From JACCTU01 sp963769665 (GTDB lineage: Bacteria > Actinomycetota > Thermoleophilia > Gaiellales > Gaiellaceae), in assembly GCA_963769665.1 (NCBI GenBank), contig CAVYMQ010000003.1, positions 1,488,001 to 1,552,000 on the forward strand: a stretch of 64,000 bases of DNA, written 5' to 3'. A program made the translations under genes and the position numbers. Positions 26,420 to 34,566 of this stretch are shown in pieces; position 1 is the first letter of the stretch; each line of letters begins with the position of its first letter. Below the pieces are notes generated by a model. The model did not search any database, had not been told where the DNA came from, and was given only the letters and a program-made list of their open reading frames with translations.

Positions 26420-27211
26420 TCAGCGCCGTGCGCCGCTCGCGGGCAACCGGCTCGTCGCCGCATGACCTCCTACGACGAGCGTGAGGCCGGGTGGCAAAGG
26501 CGCCGAGCCAGCATCGCGACGTTCTCGCTCATCGTCGCGCTGAGGCAGACCAGCGGGGCGTCCAGGCGCTCTGCGAGCTCGAACACGTCGTCGAGTGGTG
26601 CATCTGCTCCGACGATACGCGACTTGCCAGCCGTCGGCGCGCAACAACGCTCCGAGCATCAGCAGGCCCAATTCGTGCAACTCGCCGGGAACGCATGCCA
26701 GCACGGCGACGCCTCGCACGTCTCCGCGCGCGTCAGCCAGCAGACGTTCCAGCCGCGAGCGAATGGCGCCGCTGACCAGATGCTCCTGCGCGACGGACAG
26801 CTCGCCGCTCGCCCAGCCCTCGCCGACGCGCTGCAGGACCGGCTCCACGATGCGCGAGAGCGACTGGTCGAGCGGGAACAGGGTGAACGTCTGATCCAGC
26901 AGCGTGCGGAGGGCGTTGAGATCCGCATGCGATGCCGCCTCGTAGATCGCTCGCCGAAGGTCCGCCGGAGTCCGCGCTGCCTCGAGGTGGGCGTCGCCGA
27001 GCAGTTCCGCGGCCTCGCCGATGCGGAACCCTTCTTCGAGGCGCTCGCGGAGCCATTCGACCCTCGCGACGTCGAGTTCCGAATAGTGGCGCTGTCCTCC
27101 CTTCGTCCGACCCGGTTGGAGCACGCCGTAGCGCTGTTCCCACTTCCGGAGCGTGTCGGCTGGGACGCCGGTGCGCCGGGACAGGGCGGCGATGTTCAAA
27201 TTCGCGGGCAT
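26420..27211 (-). CDS. CarH/LitR-like MerR regulator with B12-binding domain, internally frame-scrambled
   Basis: MerR DNA-binding domain (IAALSRRTGVPADTLRKWEQRYGV, KGGQRHYSELDVARVEWL) followed by a cobalamin-binding helical bundle and Rossmann part. GWASGELSVAQEH is the Wx9EH cap motif of CarH photoreceptors, and PGELHELG is the lower His ligand (ExHxxG). CarH-type proteins use adenosylcobalamin to sense light (family knowledge). From about 26613 to 26500 the expected sequence GADAPLDDVFELAERLDAP is encoded in the +1 frame, and the original frame resumes at LPPGLTLVVGGHAA. About 37 residues are thus replaced by Arg-rich sequence, although the frame stays open. This may be sequencing error or a real compensated double indel. 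The gene is divergent from nei, 40 bp apart. Confidence 0.82.
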   Translation of the reverse strand: MPANLNIAALSRRTGVPADTLRKWEQRYGVLQPGRTKGGQRHYSELDVARVEWLRERLEEGFRIGEAAELLGDAHLEAARTPADLRRAIYEAASHADLNALRTLLDQTFTLFPLDQSLSRIVEPVLQRVGEGWASGELSVAQEHLVSGAIRSRLERLLADARGDVRGVAVLACVPGELHELGLLMLGALLRADGWQVAYRRSRCTTRRRVRARRAPGRPAGLPQRDDERERRDAGSAPLPPGLTLVVGGHAATSRLPASGARR

Positions 27212-27251
27212 GGCCAGTTCCTGGACAAAAGCTATCGCTACCCTCGAGGCT

Positions 27252-28004
27252 GTGCCCGAAGGCGACTCGTTGCGACGGGCTGCGGCGCGGCTGCAGCCGC
27301 TCGTCGGCGAGCGTGTCGAGGTCGAGACCCCGCACCCGCGCGCGGCCGTGAAGCACATCGCAGAGCGGCTCGACGGCCGTCGGCTGGAGTCGGTCGAGGC
27401 GGTCGGCAAGAACCTGCTGCTTCGCTTCGAGGGTGGCGCAGTGCTGCGCAGCCATCTGCGCATGACGGGCCGCTGGCGGCTCGAGCTGCGCGGGGCGAAG
27501 CGCGTCGGTCGACCGTGGCTCGTCCTGCGCGGAGCGACGCACGAAGGCGTACTCTGGAACGGCCCGATCCTCGAGCTCGGCACGGGCGACGTGGCGCGAC
27601 GGCTCGGCCCGGACGTGCTCGACGAGCCGTTGGAGCTCGACGCGATCGTCCGCAACCTGCGCGCGACCGACCAGGCGCGCGAGCTCGGCGACGCCCTGCT
27701 CGACCAGCGGCTCGTCGCGGGGATCGGGAACATGTGGAGGGCGGAAGCGCTGTGGGAGGTCAAGCTGTCGCCGTGGTCGCGCCTGCGCGAGCTCTCGGAC
27801 GACGACTTGCGCAGCGCGGTCGACGCGGCGGCGCGACTGATGCGCGCCGGTGTCGAGACCGGCCGACCGGGGCGGAACGTCTACCGCCGCCAGGTGTGCC
27901 CGCGCTGCGGCGGGCGGATCTCGTCCCGCGGGCAGGGCGACGAGAACCGCACGAGCTACTGGTGTCCGGCGTGCCAGGCAGGAAACGTGATGCCGAGCGC
28001 GTAG
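27252..28004 (+). CDS. nei: Fpg/Nei-family DNA glycosylase (Nei2-like)
   Basis: Base-excision repair glycosylase/AP lyase for oxidised bases, 250 residues. After the GTG start the protein begins P-E-G-D, giving the catalytic Pro2 and Glu3; this fixes the start, and PEGD is the variant of Nei2-type enzymes. Further marks are the conserved Lys in EAVGKNLLLRF, HLRMTGRW, the helix-two-turn-helix DQRLVAGIGNMWRAEAL and a C-terminal zinc finger CPRCGG...CPACQ. It is divergent from the light-sensor-type regulator, which suggests light-linked repair control (inference). Confidence 0.92.
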   Translation: MPEGDSLRRAAARLQPLVGERVEVETPHPRAAVKHIAERLDGRRLESVEAVGKNLLLRFEGGAVLRSHLRMTGRWRLELRGAKRVGRPWLVLRGATHEGVLWNGPILELGTGDVARRLGPDVLDEPLELDAIVRNLRATDQARELGDALLDQRLVAGIGNMWRAEALWEVKLSPWSRLRELSDDDLRSAVDAAARLMRAGVETGRPGRNVYRRQVCPRCGGRISSRGQGDENRTSYWCPACQAGNVMPSA

Positions 28005-28015
28005 GCGGAGGGTCC

Positions 28016-29164
28016 ATGGCCACCGTCCGCGCCCCTCACCTGTACCGCTCGCTGCGCTGCTTCTGCCTCGGCGCGTTCCACGTCCTCTCCGCCGAGGACG
28101 TCGATCTGCCGTTCGCGTTCGAGCAGCACGCATCCCGCGGCCGCCCCGTTCTGTACGAGTACCGGCCGCTCGTGCGCGACTTCGTCGAGGCTCGCGCGCG
28201 GAAGCTCGAGGTCCGTCAGGACGCGCAGCTCGCGGTGCAGGACCTGCGCGCCGAGCCGGCCGCCGGGCTGTTCGGCGAGGAGCCGTTCAAGAGCGTGCTG
28301 CTGCCGCTGATCCTCCGCGTCTCGGAGTCGTGCGGCGGCTTCGACTGGGACGACGCGGCGTTCGACCGCGCGTACGAGGAGCTCGAGCAGACGCTCTTCA
28401 GCGGGCGGCGCGCCTACGCCGCGGTTGCGCCACTAATCGGGCTGTCCCTCGGCGGGGAGCTCGCACTGGCGGAAGGGCTGTCCGTGCGCCACGCGGCGAC
28501 CGGCGAGCTGGCGAAGCACTGGCCGGAGGCACAGGCGCTGCTCCCGCCCGAGTTCGGCCGCGACACCGACCGACTCTGCGTGATCGAGCTGCAGCGTGAG
28601 CTCGCCGCGGGCGAGACCGCCCCTGACGCGGCAGGGGAGATCAGCGACGCCGTGACCGCGGTGCGGCTCGCGACCTCCGGCGCGATCGCCGCCGGCCCCG
28701 TGCTCTTCGAGCGCGTCGACTGGCGGCCGTTCGGGATCAAGCCGATGCTGCCGATCGCCGCCGCGCAGCCCGGGGGAGAGGCGACGCGCCTCGACCCGTT
28801 CCGCGGCCGGCTCGCGTCCGAGCTGCTCGAGCGGCTGCCGCTCGCCGACGAGGACCCCGAGCTCGGCGAGGCGCTCGACCGCTGGGAGCTCTCGCTCTTC
28901 CAGTCCGGACCGTCTCGCGAGGAGCAGCTGCGCGAGGCGCTGACGGCGTTGCTCGGCGGGATGGACGGCGTCTGGGCGGCGACGATGCGGGCGTCGGTGC
29001 TGCTCGGCGACCGGCTCGACGAGCCGCGGCCGGACACCGTGCGTCGTGCGATCGTCGAGACGCTCATGCACGGCGATCGACCCGGGCTCGTGCGCGTGCT
29101 CGACGACGCGATGCTCGGGCTGCGCGAGGCTCCCGCGGGGTACTTCGCCCGCGCCACCGCCTGA
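28016..29164 (+). CDS. Conserved protein of unknown function, 382 aa
   Basis: Soluble protein of 382 residues with no signal peptide. It starts MATVRAPHLYRSLRCFCLGAF and contains an acidic, helical middle (FDWDDAAFDRAYEELEQTLF) and a second half rich in Leu/Glu helices; LPPEFGRDTDRLCVIEL and FERVDWRPFGIKPMLP are the most distinctive stretches. No enzyme motif was recognised. GGAGGG lies 7 bp upstream of the ATG. It follows nei by 11 bp and may share its transcript. Confidence 0.75.
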   Translation: MATVRAPHLYRSLRCFCLGAFHVLSAEDVDLPFAFEQHASRGRPVLYEYRPLVRDFVEARARKLEVRQDAQLAVQDLRAEPAAGLFGEEPFKSVLLPLILRVSESCGGFDWDDAAFDRAYEELEQTLFSGRRAYAAVAPLIGLSLGGELALAEGLSVRHAATGELAKHWPEAQALLPPEFGRDTDRLCVIELQRELAAGETAPDAAGEISDAVTAVRLATSGAIAAGPVLFERVDWRPFGIKPMLPIAAAQPGGEATRLDPFRGRLASELLERLPLADEDPELGEALDRWELSLFQSGPSREEQLREALTALLGGMDGVWAATMRASVLLGDRLDEPRPDTVRRAIVETLMHGDRPGLVRVLDDAMLGLREAPAGYFARATA

Positions 29165-29181
29165 CAGATGATTCCCCTCGG

Positions 29182-29958
29182 TTAGAGGTCGGCGAGCTCG
29201 CGCCGGAGGACCGACGCGGTTGCGCGCAAGGCAACCTGCGTCTCGTCGAGCCGCGGCTCGCGCGTGGTGAGCCGCTGCAGGAGCAAACCGGGAATGAGGA
29301 ACGCCCGCGCGACGCGGTGTGTTCGTCCTTCGATCGCCACCCACAGCTCCATCGTGAGCGACAGGGAGAGAATTGCGACCGCGGCGGCCGGCAGCGACCA
29401 GGCGATGCGGTCGAAGATGACGGCGACCGGAAGCACGAGCGCGGCGAAGTTCGTCCCGCAGCGCGCTGCGAACCGCGAAGGTCGCGTCATGCCCGACCAC
29501 GTCGAGACGAGCTTCCCCTGCTCGACGGCGGCGATCGCGCGGTGCTCGGCGCCGTGGAGGCGCAGCGTGCGTCCGCGCAGCAACCACACCAGCATCACGA
29601 GCGACAGGACGACGCCGACGACGGTCTGAAGCAGCGAAGGCAGAAGGAAGAGCGCGAGCGGTGCGAGCAGGACCGCGATCAGCAACCAGCGCTCGCCTCT
29701 GCGAACGACACCGTCACGACGAACGATCGGCGAGATCGCCGAGCCGAGGCGAAGCAGCCCGCGAACGAGCGGAACCCGGTGCAGAGCCTTCGGCGCACTC
29801 GGCATCTCGCCCTCGCGAAGCGACCCGTCCACGCCTGCGAATGCCCAGAAGCGCTCGCCGACGATCACGACACCGTTCGGCCGGGCCATCCCGCCGAGGC
29901 GGGGCAGCCGCGGAAGCGCGTCGGCGCGGGCGAAAAGGTCGAGGAGAGGACGGTCCAC
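29182..29958 (-). CDS. DUF1385 (YqhQ-like) membrane protein
   Basis: 258-residue membrane protein of the DUF1385 family. Family signatures are GGMARPNGVVIVGERFWAFA at the N-terminus, LRLHGAEHRAIAAVEQG in the middle and ARCGTNFAALVL. Three or more hydrophobic spans are visible (LLIAVLLAPLALFLLPSLL, VVGVVLSLVMLVWLL, AAAVAILSLSLTMEL). The His/Glu/Cys residues in HGAEH and RCGTNF could bind metal. Biochemical function unknown. Confidence 0.85.
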   Translation of the reverse strand: MDRPLLDLFARADALPRLPRLGGMARPNGVVIVGERFWAFAGVDGSLREGEMPSAPKALHRVPLVRGLLRLGSAISPIVRRDGVVRRGERWLLIAVLLAPLALFLLPSLLQTVVGVVLSLVMLVWLLRGRTLRLHGAEHRAIAAVEQGKLVSTWSGMTRPSRFAARCGTNFAALVLPVAVIFDRIAWSLPAAAVAILSLSLTMELWVAIEGRTHRVARAFLIPGLLLQRLTTREPRLDETQVALRATASVLRRELADL

Positions 29959-29979
29959 CCTCTCAGCATCGTCAAACGA

Positions 29980-30008
29980 AGGCCTCCCGGCAACCCGCCG
30001 GGAGGCCT
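29980..30008. terminator. Strong hairpin, likely terminator
   Basis: A perfect 12-bp stem (AGGCCTCCCGGC at 29980-29991 with GCCGGGAGGCCT at 29997-30008) around a 5-nt loop. It lies downstream of the 25-residue peptide gene on the minus strand and upstream of the DUF1385 gene. No long T-run follows, so efficiency is uncertain. Confidence 0.65.
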
Positions 30009-30039
30009 ATTGATTCGGAGTCTAGGTCCTAGGCTGCGG

Positions 30040-30117
30040 TTACCAGCGGCCGCGGCCGAAAAAGCCGAGCAGCGCCAGCACGAGAACCACGATCAGAACG
30101 ATCCAGAGAATTGACAC
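30040..30117 (-). CDS. 25-residue hydrophobic membrane peptide
   Basis: The GTG start at 30117 is preceded by AAGGGGGAG. The peptide is one membrane span, SILWIVLIVVLVLALLGFF, followed by the basic tail GRGRW. Such tiny single-span peptides are common in actinobacteria. The strong ribosome site and the following hairpin (29980-30008) support a real small gene. Function unknown. Confidence 0.6.
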   Translation of the reverse strand: MSILWIVLIVVLVLALLGFFGRGRW

Positions 30118-30149
30118 AAACTCCCCCTTCGTCGATTGCTCGTATTCGG

Positions 30150-30159
30150 GGTGATCACC
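30150..30159. promoter_or_regulatory. Perfect palindrome between divergent genes
   Basis: GGTGATCACC is a 10-bp perfect palindrome, 32 bp upstream of the 25-residue peptide gene and 70 bp upstream of the cupin gene. It could be an operator. No known regulator was matched. Confidence 0.3.
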
Positions 30160-30229
30160 TCTACAACGGAGAAGTCCCGTGCGAGGATGCGGGTGTGATC
30201 TCCGGCTTGGATAAACCGGAAACCGAGAC

Positions 30230-31159
30230 GTGATCGCCCACTGGGACGACCTCGAGCCGTCGCACGAGGCCGAGGGCACGATCGAGCTCGACGGCTACGA
30301 CCTCGGCGAGGCCGCCGGAACGCGCGACGTCGGCGTGACCCGAGCGCAAGTTCGTCCGGGCAAGCAGTCGTCGCCGGTGCACATCGAGGTCGCGGAGGAG
30401 GAGATCTTCTTCGTGCTCGCCGGGTCCGGTCTCTCGTGGCAGGACGGCGAGACCTTCGAGGTCCGCGCGGGCGACTGCATCGTCCATCGCATTGGCGAAG
30501 AGGCACACACCCTGATCGGCGGACCCGAAGGTCTCGACGTGCTCGCGTTCGGCGAGCGGTCGACGCCGGCGATCACGTGGCTGCCGCGACCTCGCGTCGT
30601 GCGAACCGGGATCTCGCTCGAGGTGCCGACGATCGACCCGTGGGCACTCGAGGCGGCGCAGGGCGAGCTCGAGCTTCCCGCGCCGAGCCCCCGGCGCGCG
30701 AACATCGTCAACCTCGACGACGTCGAAGCAGACTCGGGCTGGCGAAACCTCGGCCGAGCCGCCGGCTCGGTTCGCACCGGCCTCAAGCACGTCGTCGTCC
30801 CGGCCGGCCAACTGCACTGCCCTCCGCACTGTCATGCCGCGGAGGAGGAGATCTTCGTGGTCCTCGCGGGTGACGGCCTCCTCGAGCTCACCCCCGTCCC
30901 GGACGCGGTCGACGAAGGCGCGACCGCCGAGCAGCACGAGGTCCGCGCCGGCCACATCGTCTCGCGCCTTCCGGGCAGCGGGATGGCCCACGCCTTCAGG
31001 GGCGGGGAGGCCGGCCTGACGCTGCTCGCCTACGGGCAGAAGATTCGCAACGAGATCCTCTACTACCCCCGCTCCAACAAGATCTACTTCCGCGGCGTCG
31101 GGGTCATGGCGCGGCTGGACCACCTGGCGTACGAGGTCGGGGAAGAGTCCACTGTCTGA
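30230..31159 (+). CDS. Two-domain cupin protein
   Basis: 309-residue protein with two cupin barrels. Domain 1 has PVHIEVAEEEIFFVLAGSG (about 48-66) and domain 2 has CPPHCHAAEEEIFVVLAGDG (about 203-222), each carrying the cupin-1 motif; HCHAAEEE holds the usual His/His/Glu metal site, while domain 1 keeps only one His plus Glu. Bicupins include dioxygenases, isomerases and sugar-binding proteins; the reaction is not evident. GTG start at 30230. The ParA gene follows by 39 bp. Confidence 0.85.
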   Translation: MIAHWDDLEPSHEAEGTIELDGYDLGEAAGTRDVGVTRAQVRPGKQSSPVHIEVAEEEIFFVLAGSGLSWQDGETFEVRAGDCIVHRIGEEAHTLIGGPEGLDVLAFGERSTPAITWLPRPRVVRTGISLEVPTIDPWALEAAQGELELPAPSPRRANIVNLDDVEADSGWRNLGRAAGSVRTGLKHVVVPAGQLHCPPHCHAAEEEIFVVLAGDGLLELTPVPDAVDEGATAEQHEVRAGHIVSRLPGSGMAHAFRGGEAGLTLLAYGQKIRNEILYYPRSNKIYFRGVGVMARLDHLAYEVGEESTV

Positions 31160-31198
31160 CGCAGGAACGAGGCCGGTACCATCGAACCGAGGGTGGTC

Positions 31199-32032
31199 AT
31201 GGCCCTTGCACGGCTACTTCCACGACCCAATACGCGGACCAAACCCGCGAAAGGACCGACCTTGGTAAGGGTGATCGCACTCGCCAACCAGAAGGGCGGC
31301 GTGGCGAAGACCACGACCACCCTGAACCTGGCCGTTGCCTTGAAAGAGAAGGGGATGAATGTCCTCTGCGTCGACCTGGACCCGCAGGGCAACCTGACCA
31401 TGAGCCAGGGCCTGAACCCCGACGAGATCGACCGCTCCATGTACGACGTGCTCGTCCACAAGCTGCCGATCGAGCAGGTGATCCACGAGCGCGAGATCGA
31501 CCTCGCCGTCTCCTCGATCGACCTCGCCGGCGCCGAGCTCGCCCTCTCCTCGATGATCGGCCGCGAGCGCGCCCTCGAGAAGGCGCTCGTCTCGGTCCGC
31601 GAGCGCTACGACTACATCCTCTTCGACACGCCGCCCTCGCTCGGGCTCTTGACGATCAACGCGTTCACGGCCTCCGACGGCGTGATCGTCCCGGTCCAGA
31701 CCGAGTACCTCGCGCTCCGCGGCCTCGTCCAGCTCGAGAACACGCTCGCGATGGTGCGCGAGAACCTGAACCCGAACGTGCAGATCATGGGGATCCTCCC
31801 GACCATGTACGACAAGCGGCTGCTCAACTCCAAGGAGGCGGTGGACATCCTCGTCGAGAACTTCGGCGAGCTCGTCTACCAGACGCGGATCCGCAAGCTC
31901 GTCCGCTATGCGGAGGCGCCGGTGAAGGGGCAGTCCGTTCTCGCGTACGATCCGACCGGCGAGGCGGCGAAGATGTACCGCGACTTGGCGAAGGAGGTGC
32001 TCAATGGCGCGAAGGCGCGCGAGCATGCGTGA
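31199..32032 (+). CDS. ParA/Soj-type ATPase
   Basis: MinD/ParA superfamily ATPase of 277 residues. The deviant Walker A is NQKGGVAKTTT (usually KGGVGKTT; here Ala replaces the second Gly), followed by CVDLDPQGNLT, Walker B-like YILFDTPPSLG and QTEYLALRGL. Such ATPases position chromosomes or protein assemblies. Start choices: ATG 31199 with GAGGG upstream, or TTG 31262 with AAAGGA, which would remove a 21-residue extension. No parB follows; instead it overlaps an ftsZ gene by 29 bp. A division-site placement role together with that FtsZ is therefore a fair inference. Confidence 0.9.
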   Translation: MALARLLPRPNTRTKPAKGPTLVRVIALANQKGGVAKTTTTLNLAVALKEKGMNVLCVDLDPQGNLTMSQGLNPDEIDRSMYDVLVHKLPIEQVIHEREIDLAVSSIDLAGAELALSSMIGRERALEKALVSVRERYDYILFDTPPSLGLLTINAFTASDGVIVPVQTEYLALRGLVQLENTLAMVRENLNPNVQIMGILPTMYDKRLLNSKEAVDILVENFGELVYQTRIRKLVRYAEAPVKGQSVLAYDPTGEAAKMYRDLAKEVLNGAKAREHA

Positions 32033-33407
32033 GGGACCGCTTGCGGAGCTCTTCCGTGCGACCGAGGCAGCACAGCGCCAGGCCGAGCGCGAGGCGGCGG
32101 GGGAGACCTCGCCGCAGACGCCTGAGGAGAGCGCACCCGTCGAGCCCCACGAGGAGACGGTCGAGCACGTCCCGACCTTCGAGCGGAGCGCACCTGCGCC
32201 CCCGCCGGCCACGGTCACGCCTCCCCCGGTGACGCCCGAGCCAGAGCCCGAGCCCGAGCGGCCGCCGCTCGCGGCTGTGCCGGAGCCCGAGCCCGTCCCG
32301 CGCTACGAGCCGCCGGTCACGCGCCTCGAGCCGCTGCCCGAGCCCGCACCTCGCCTGCACCGCGTGCCGCGGACCGACTCCGGCGCGTATCTCGCAGTCA
32401 TTCGCGTCGTCGGCGTCGGCGGTGCCGGGCTGAACGCGATCCACCGGATGATGGACGCCGGGATCAGCCAGGTCGAGTTCGTGGCGGTCAACACCGACCT
32501 GCAGCAGCTGCAGATGTCGGACGCCGAGGTGAAGCTCCACATCGGCCGCGACCTGACGAAGGGCCTCGGCTCCGGGTCCGACCCGAGGATCGGCAAGGCC
32601 GCGGCGGAAGAGTCGTACGACCAGATCAAGCACGCGCTCCGCGGCTCCGACATGGTCTTCGTGACCGCGGGCGAAGGCGGCGGCACCGGCTCCGGTGCGG
32701 CGCCCGTCGTCGCGCGGATCGCGCGCGAGCTCGGCGCGCTGACGGTCGGCATCGTGACGACGCCGTTCCCGTTCGAGGGCACGAAGCGCAAGGCGCAGGC
32801 CGACGCCGGCGTCGACGAGCTGCGCCGCAACTGCGACACCGCGATCGTGATCCCGAACGCGAGGCTGCTCGAGGTGCTCGACAAGTCGACCTCGATGCTC
32901 GACGCGTTCAAGATCGCCGACGACGTCCTCCGCCAGGGTGTCCAGGGCATCACCGACCTGATCACGCTCCCCGGCCTGATCAACCTCGACTTCGCCGACG
33001 TCCGCACGATCATGAAGGACGCCGGGACGGCCCTGATGGGCATCGGCTTCGCGACCGGCGACAACCGCGCCGCCGAGGCTGCCGAGCGCGCGCTGCGCTC
33101 GCCGCTGATCGACACCGAGTTGATCGGCGCGAAGGGGATCCTGCTCTCGATCGCCGGTGGCAGCGACCTCTCGCTGCTCGAGGTGAACGAGGCGGCCGAG
33201 GTGATCCGACGCGGCGCGACGGACGACACGAACATCATCTTCGGCGCCACGATCGACGAGCGCCTCTCCGGTCAGATGTGGGTCACCGTCGTCGCGACGG
33301 GCCTGCGGGACAAGAGCTTCACCCGCGAGCGCCCGGTGCGCGAGCGTCCGCTGTTCGGGCGCGGCACGGACGACGAGCTGCTGCCGCCGAGCTTCCTAAC
33401 GGACTAG
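32004..33407 (+). CDS. ftsZ: FtsZ with long disordered N-terminal extension
   Basis: Tubulin-like GTPase that forms the division ring. From about residue 128 the FtsZ core is clear: IRVVGVGGAGLNAIHRMM, VNTDLQQL, the GTP signature GEGGGTGSGAAPVVA, TTPFPFEG, NARLLEVLDKSTSM, the synergy loop with LINLDFADV and GATIDERL. Ahead of it lies a Pro/Glu-rich, low-complexity arm of about 125 residues (PEPEPEPERPPLAAVPEPEP). The C-terminal linker is very short, ending in LPPSFLTD, which resembles the FtsA/SepF-binding tail. Located with parA outside a dcw cluster. Whether it is the only FtsZ of the cell is not visible. Confidence 0.93.
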   Translation: MARRRASMREGPLAELFRATEAAQRQAEREAAGETSPQTPEESAPVEPHEETVEHVPTFERSAPAPPPATVTPPPVTPEPEPEPERPPLAAVPEPEPVPRYEPPVTRLEPLPEPAPRLHRVPRTDSGAYLAVIRVVGVGGAGLNAIHRMMDAGISQVEFVAVNTDLQQLQMSDAEVKLHIGRDLTKGLGSGSDPRIGKAAAEESYDQIKHALRGSDMVFVTAGEGGGTGSGAAPVVARIARELGALTVGIVTTPFPFEGTKRKAQADAGVDELRRNCDTAIVIPNARLLEVLDKSTSMLDAFKIADDVLRQGVQGITDLITLPGLINLDFADVRTIMKDAGTALMGIGFATGDNRAAEAAERALRSPLIDTELIGAKGILLSIAGGSDLSLLEVNEAAEVIRRGATDDTNIIFGATIDERLSGQMWVTVVATGLRDKSFTRERPVRERPLFGRGTDDELLPPSFLTD

Positions 33408-34261
33408 ACGAGGACCATCGAGCCGACGAACGCGGCCGCGACGACTGCCGTCGCACCTGCGACCGCCCAGCGCGGGACCGGCACGCGCGAGAGATACAGC
33501 GTCCCCGCGGAGCCGAACGTGATCCCTACGAGCGTCTCGAGCGCGTGGAACGCGATGCCCATCGAGAGCGCGGTGGTCATGTCGACGCCCTGTGCCTGCA
33601 ACGCAAGGGCAATCGCTCCGCTCTTCAGGCCGATGTTGCCGGGCGTGATCGCGAACAATCCGGCGAGGTCGATCGCCGGGACGACAAGAAGCGCAGTCAG
33701 CACGGGTGCGGGGATGCCCATCGCAGCCGCAACGGCTGCTGCCGCCGCAACTCGCGCGACGGTTGCCGCGGCGACCCACACGGGCACGCGGCCGACCAGC
33801 GGCGCGAGCAGGAGCAGAAGCAGCGCAATCGGCTTCATCGTCGCGAGCAGGAGAACACCGACGCAGGCGAGGCGCATCAACGCGACCCCGGCGAGTGCCT
33901 TACCCGCGGTCAGGCACTTGTGGTCGCCGGGGGAGGCCTTCGCGAAGAGTGCGAGGCGCACCGCGTCACCGGCGTGCGCGGGCGCGAACGAGTTGACGAG
34001 CGAGCCGACTCCGTAGCGCGCGTAGGCGTCGAGCCGGTCGGGCAGCTTCGTTGCGGCGCGCCACGCCGAGGCGGAGCAGAACAGCGCGGCGACGAACGCG
34101 ATGGCCGCGACCCAGAGCCAGCCGGTGTTCGCGTCCTCGAGGGCGGTGAACGACTCGCCGAGCTGGTCGCGAAAGTGCGGCATGAACGCGAGCACCGCGA
34201 GGCAGACCAGCCCTGCGGCTGAGAGCAAGATCGTTCGCTTGTCGAGGATGTCTCGGAGCAT
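33404..34261 (-). CDS. Flippase-like (LPG synthase TM/UPF0104) membrane protein
   Basis: Polytopic protein of 285 residues with about seven spans. Family marks are YGVGSLVNSFAPAHAGDAVRLALFA and LAGLFAITPGNIGLKSGAIALAL, typical of the lysylphosphatidylglycerol-synthase/UPF0104 transmembrane region (lipid or glycolipid flippase-like). The soluble synthase half of MprF is absent. It overlaps the convergent ftsZ by 4 bp at their ends. Confidence 0.85.
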   Translation of the reverse strand: MLRDILDKRTILLSAAGLVCLAVLAFMPHFRDQLGESFTALEDANTGWLWVAAIAFVAALFCSASAWRAATKLPDRLDAYARYGVGSLVNSFAPAHAGDAVRLALFAKASPGDHKCLTAGKALAGVALMRLACVGVLLLATMKPIALLLLLLAPLVGRVPVWVAAATVARVAAAAAVAAAMGIPAPVLTALLVVPAIDLAGLFAITPGNIGLKSGAIALALQAQGVDMTTALSMGIAFHALETLVGITFGSAGTLYLSRVPVPRWAVAGATAVVAAAFVGSMVLV

Positions 34262-34293
34262 CAGTGAGTGAAACGGCGGAGCGTCCCGGCCGG

Positions 34294-34536
34294 CTACGGA
34301 AGTGAGTTAGAGGAGGGAAGGGCCGGAAGTCTCGAGGGCAACAGAGGCGCTGAGCGCGCCGGTGCCGTCGCGGGAGCTTCCACACTGTGCCTGCCCGATG
34401 TAAGGGGTTCTGAAGCGCGCGGCAGCTGGAAGTTGGGCCCGAACGCGTGCATCAGCACAAACGACGCTGCGAAGAGCACCAGGCCCGCGACCGCGAGCCG
34501 CGCATCGTCGCGGTGCTGACCAAGAAGACTCCCCAC
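34294..34536 (-). CDS. Small single-span protein with Pro/Ser-rich tail
   Basis: 80 residues from a GTG at 34536 preceded by GGAGAG. One hydrophobic span (LAVAGLVLFAASFVLMHAFG) is followed by a Pro/Ala/Ser-rich tail (APATAPARSAPLLPSRLPAL). It ends 32 bp before the flippase-like gene, on the same strand, so the two may be co-transcribed. No homology recognised. Confidence 0.5.
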   Translation of the reverse strand: MGSLLGQHRDDARLAVAGLVLFAASFVLMHAFGPNFQLPRASEPLTSGRHSVEAPATAPARSAPLLPSRLPALPSSNSLP

Positions 34537-34566
34537 ATCTCTCCTATCGGCGCATAGGCTCATTCC

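Noticed and set aside
31199..33407. Chromosome-partitioning parAB locus
   Set aside because: No parB or parS-like sequence follows; the overlapping gene is an ftsZ with its full GTPase signature.
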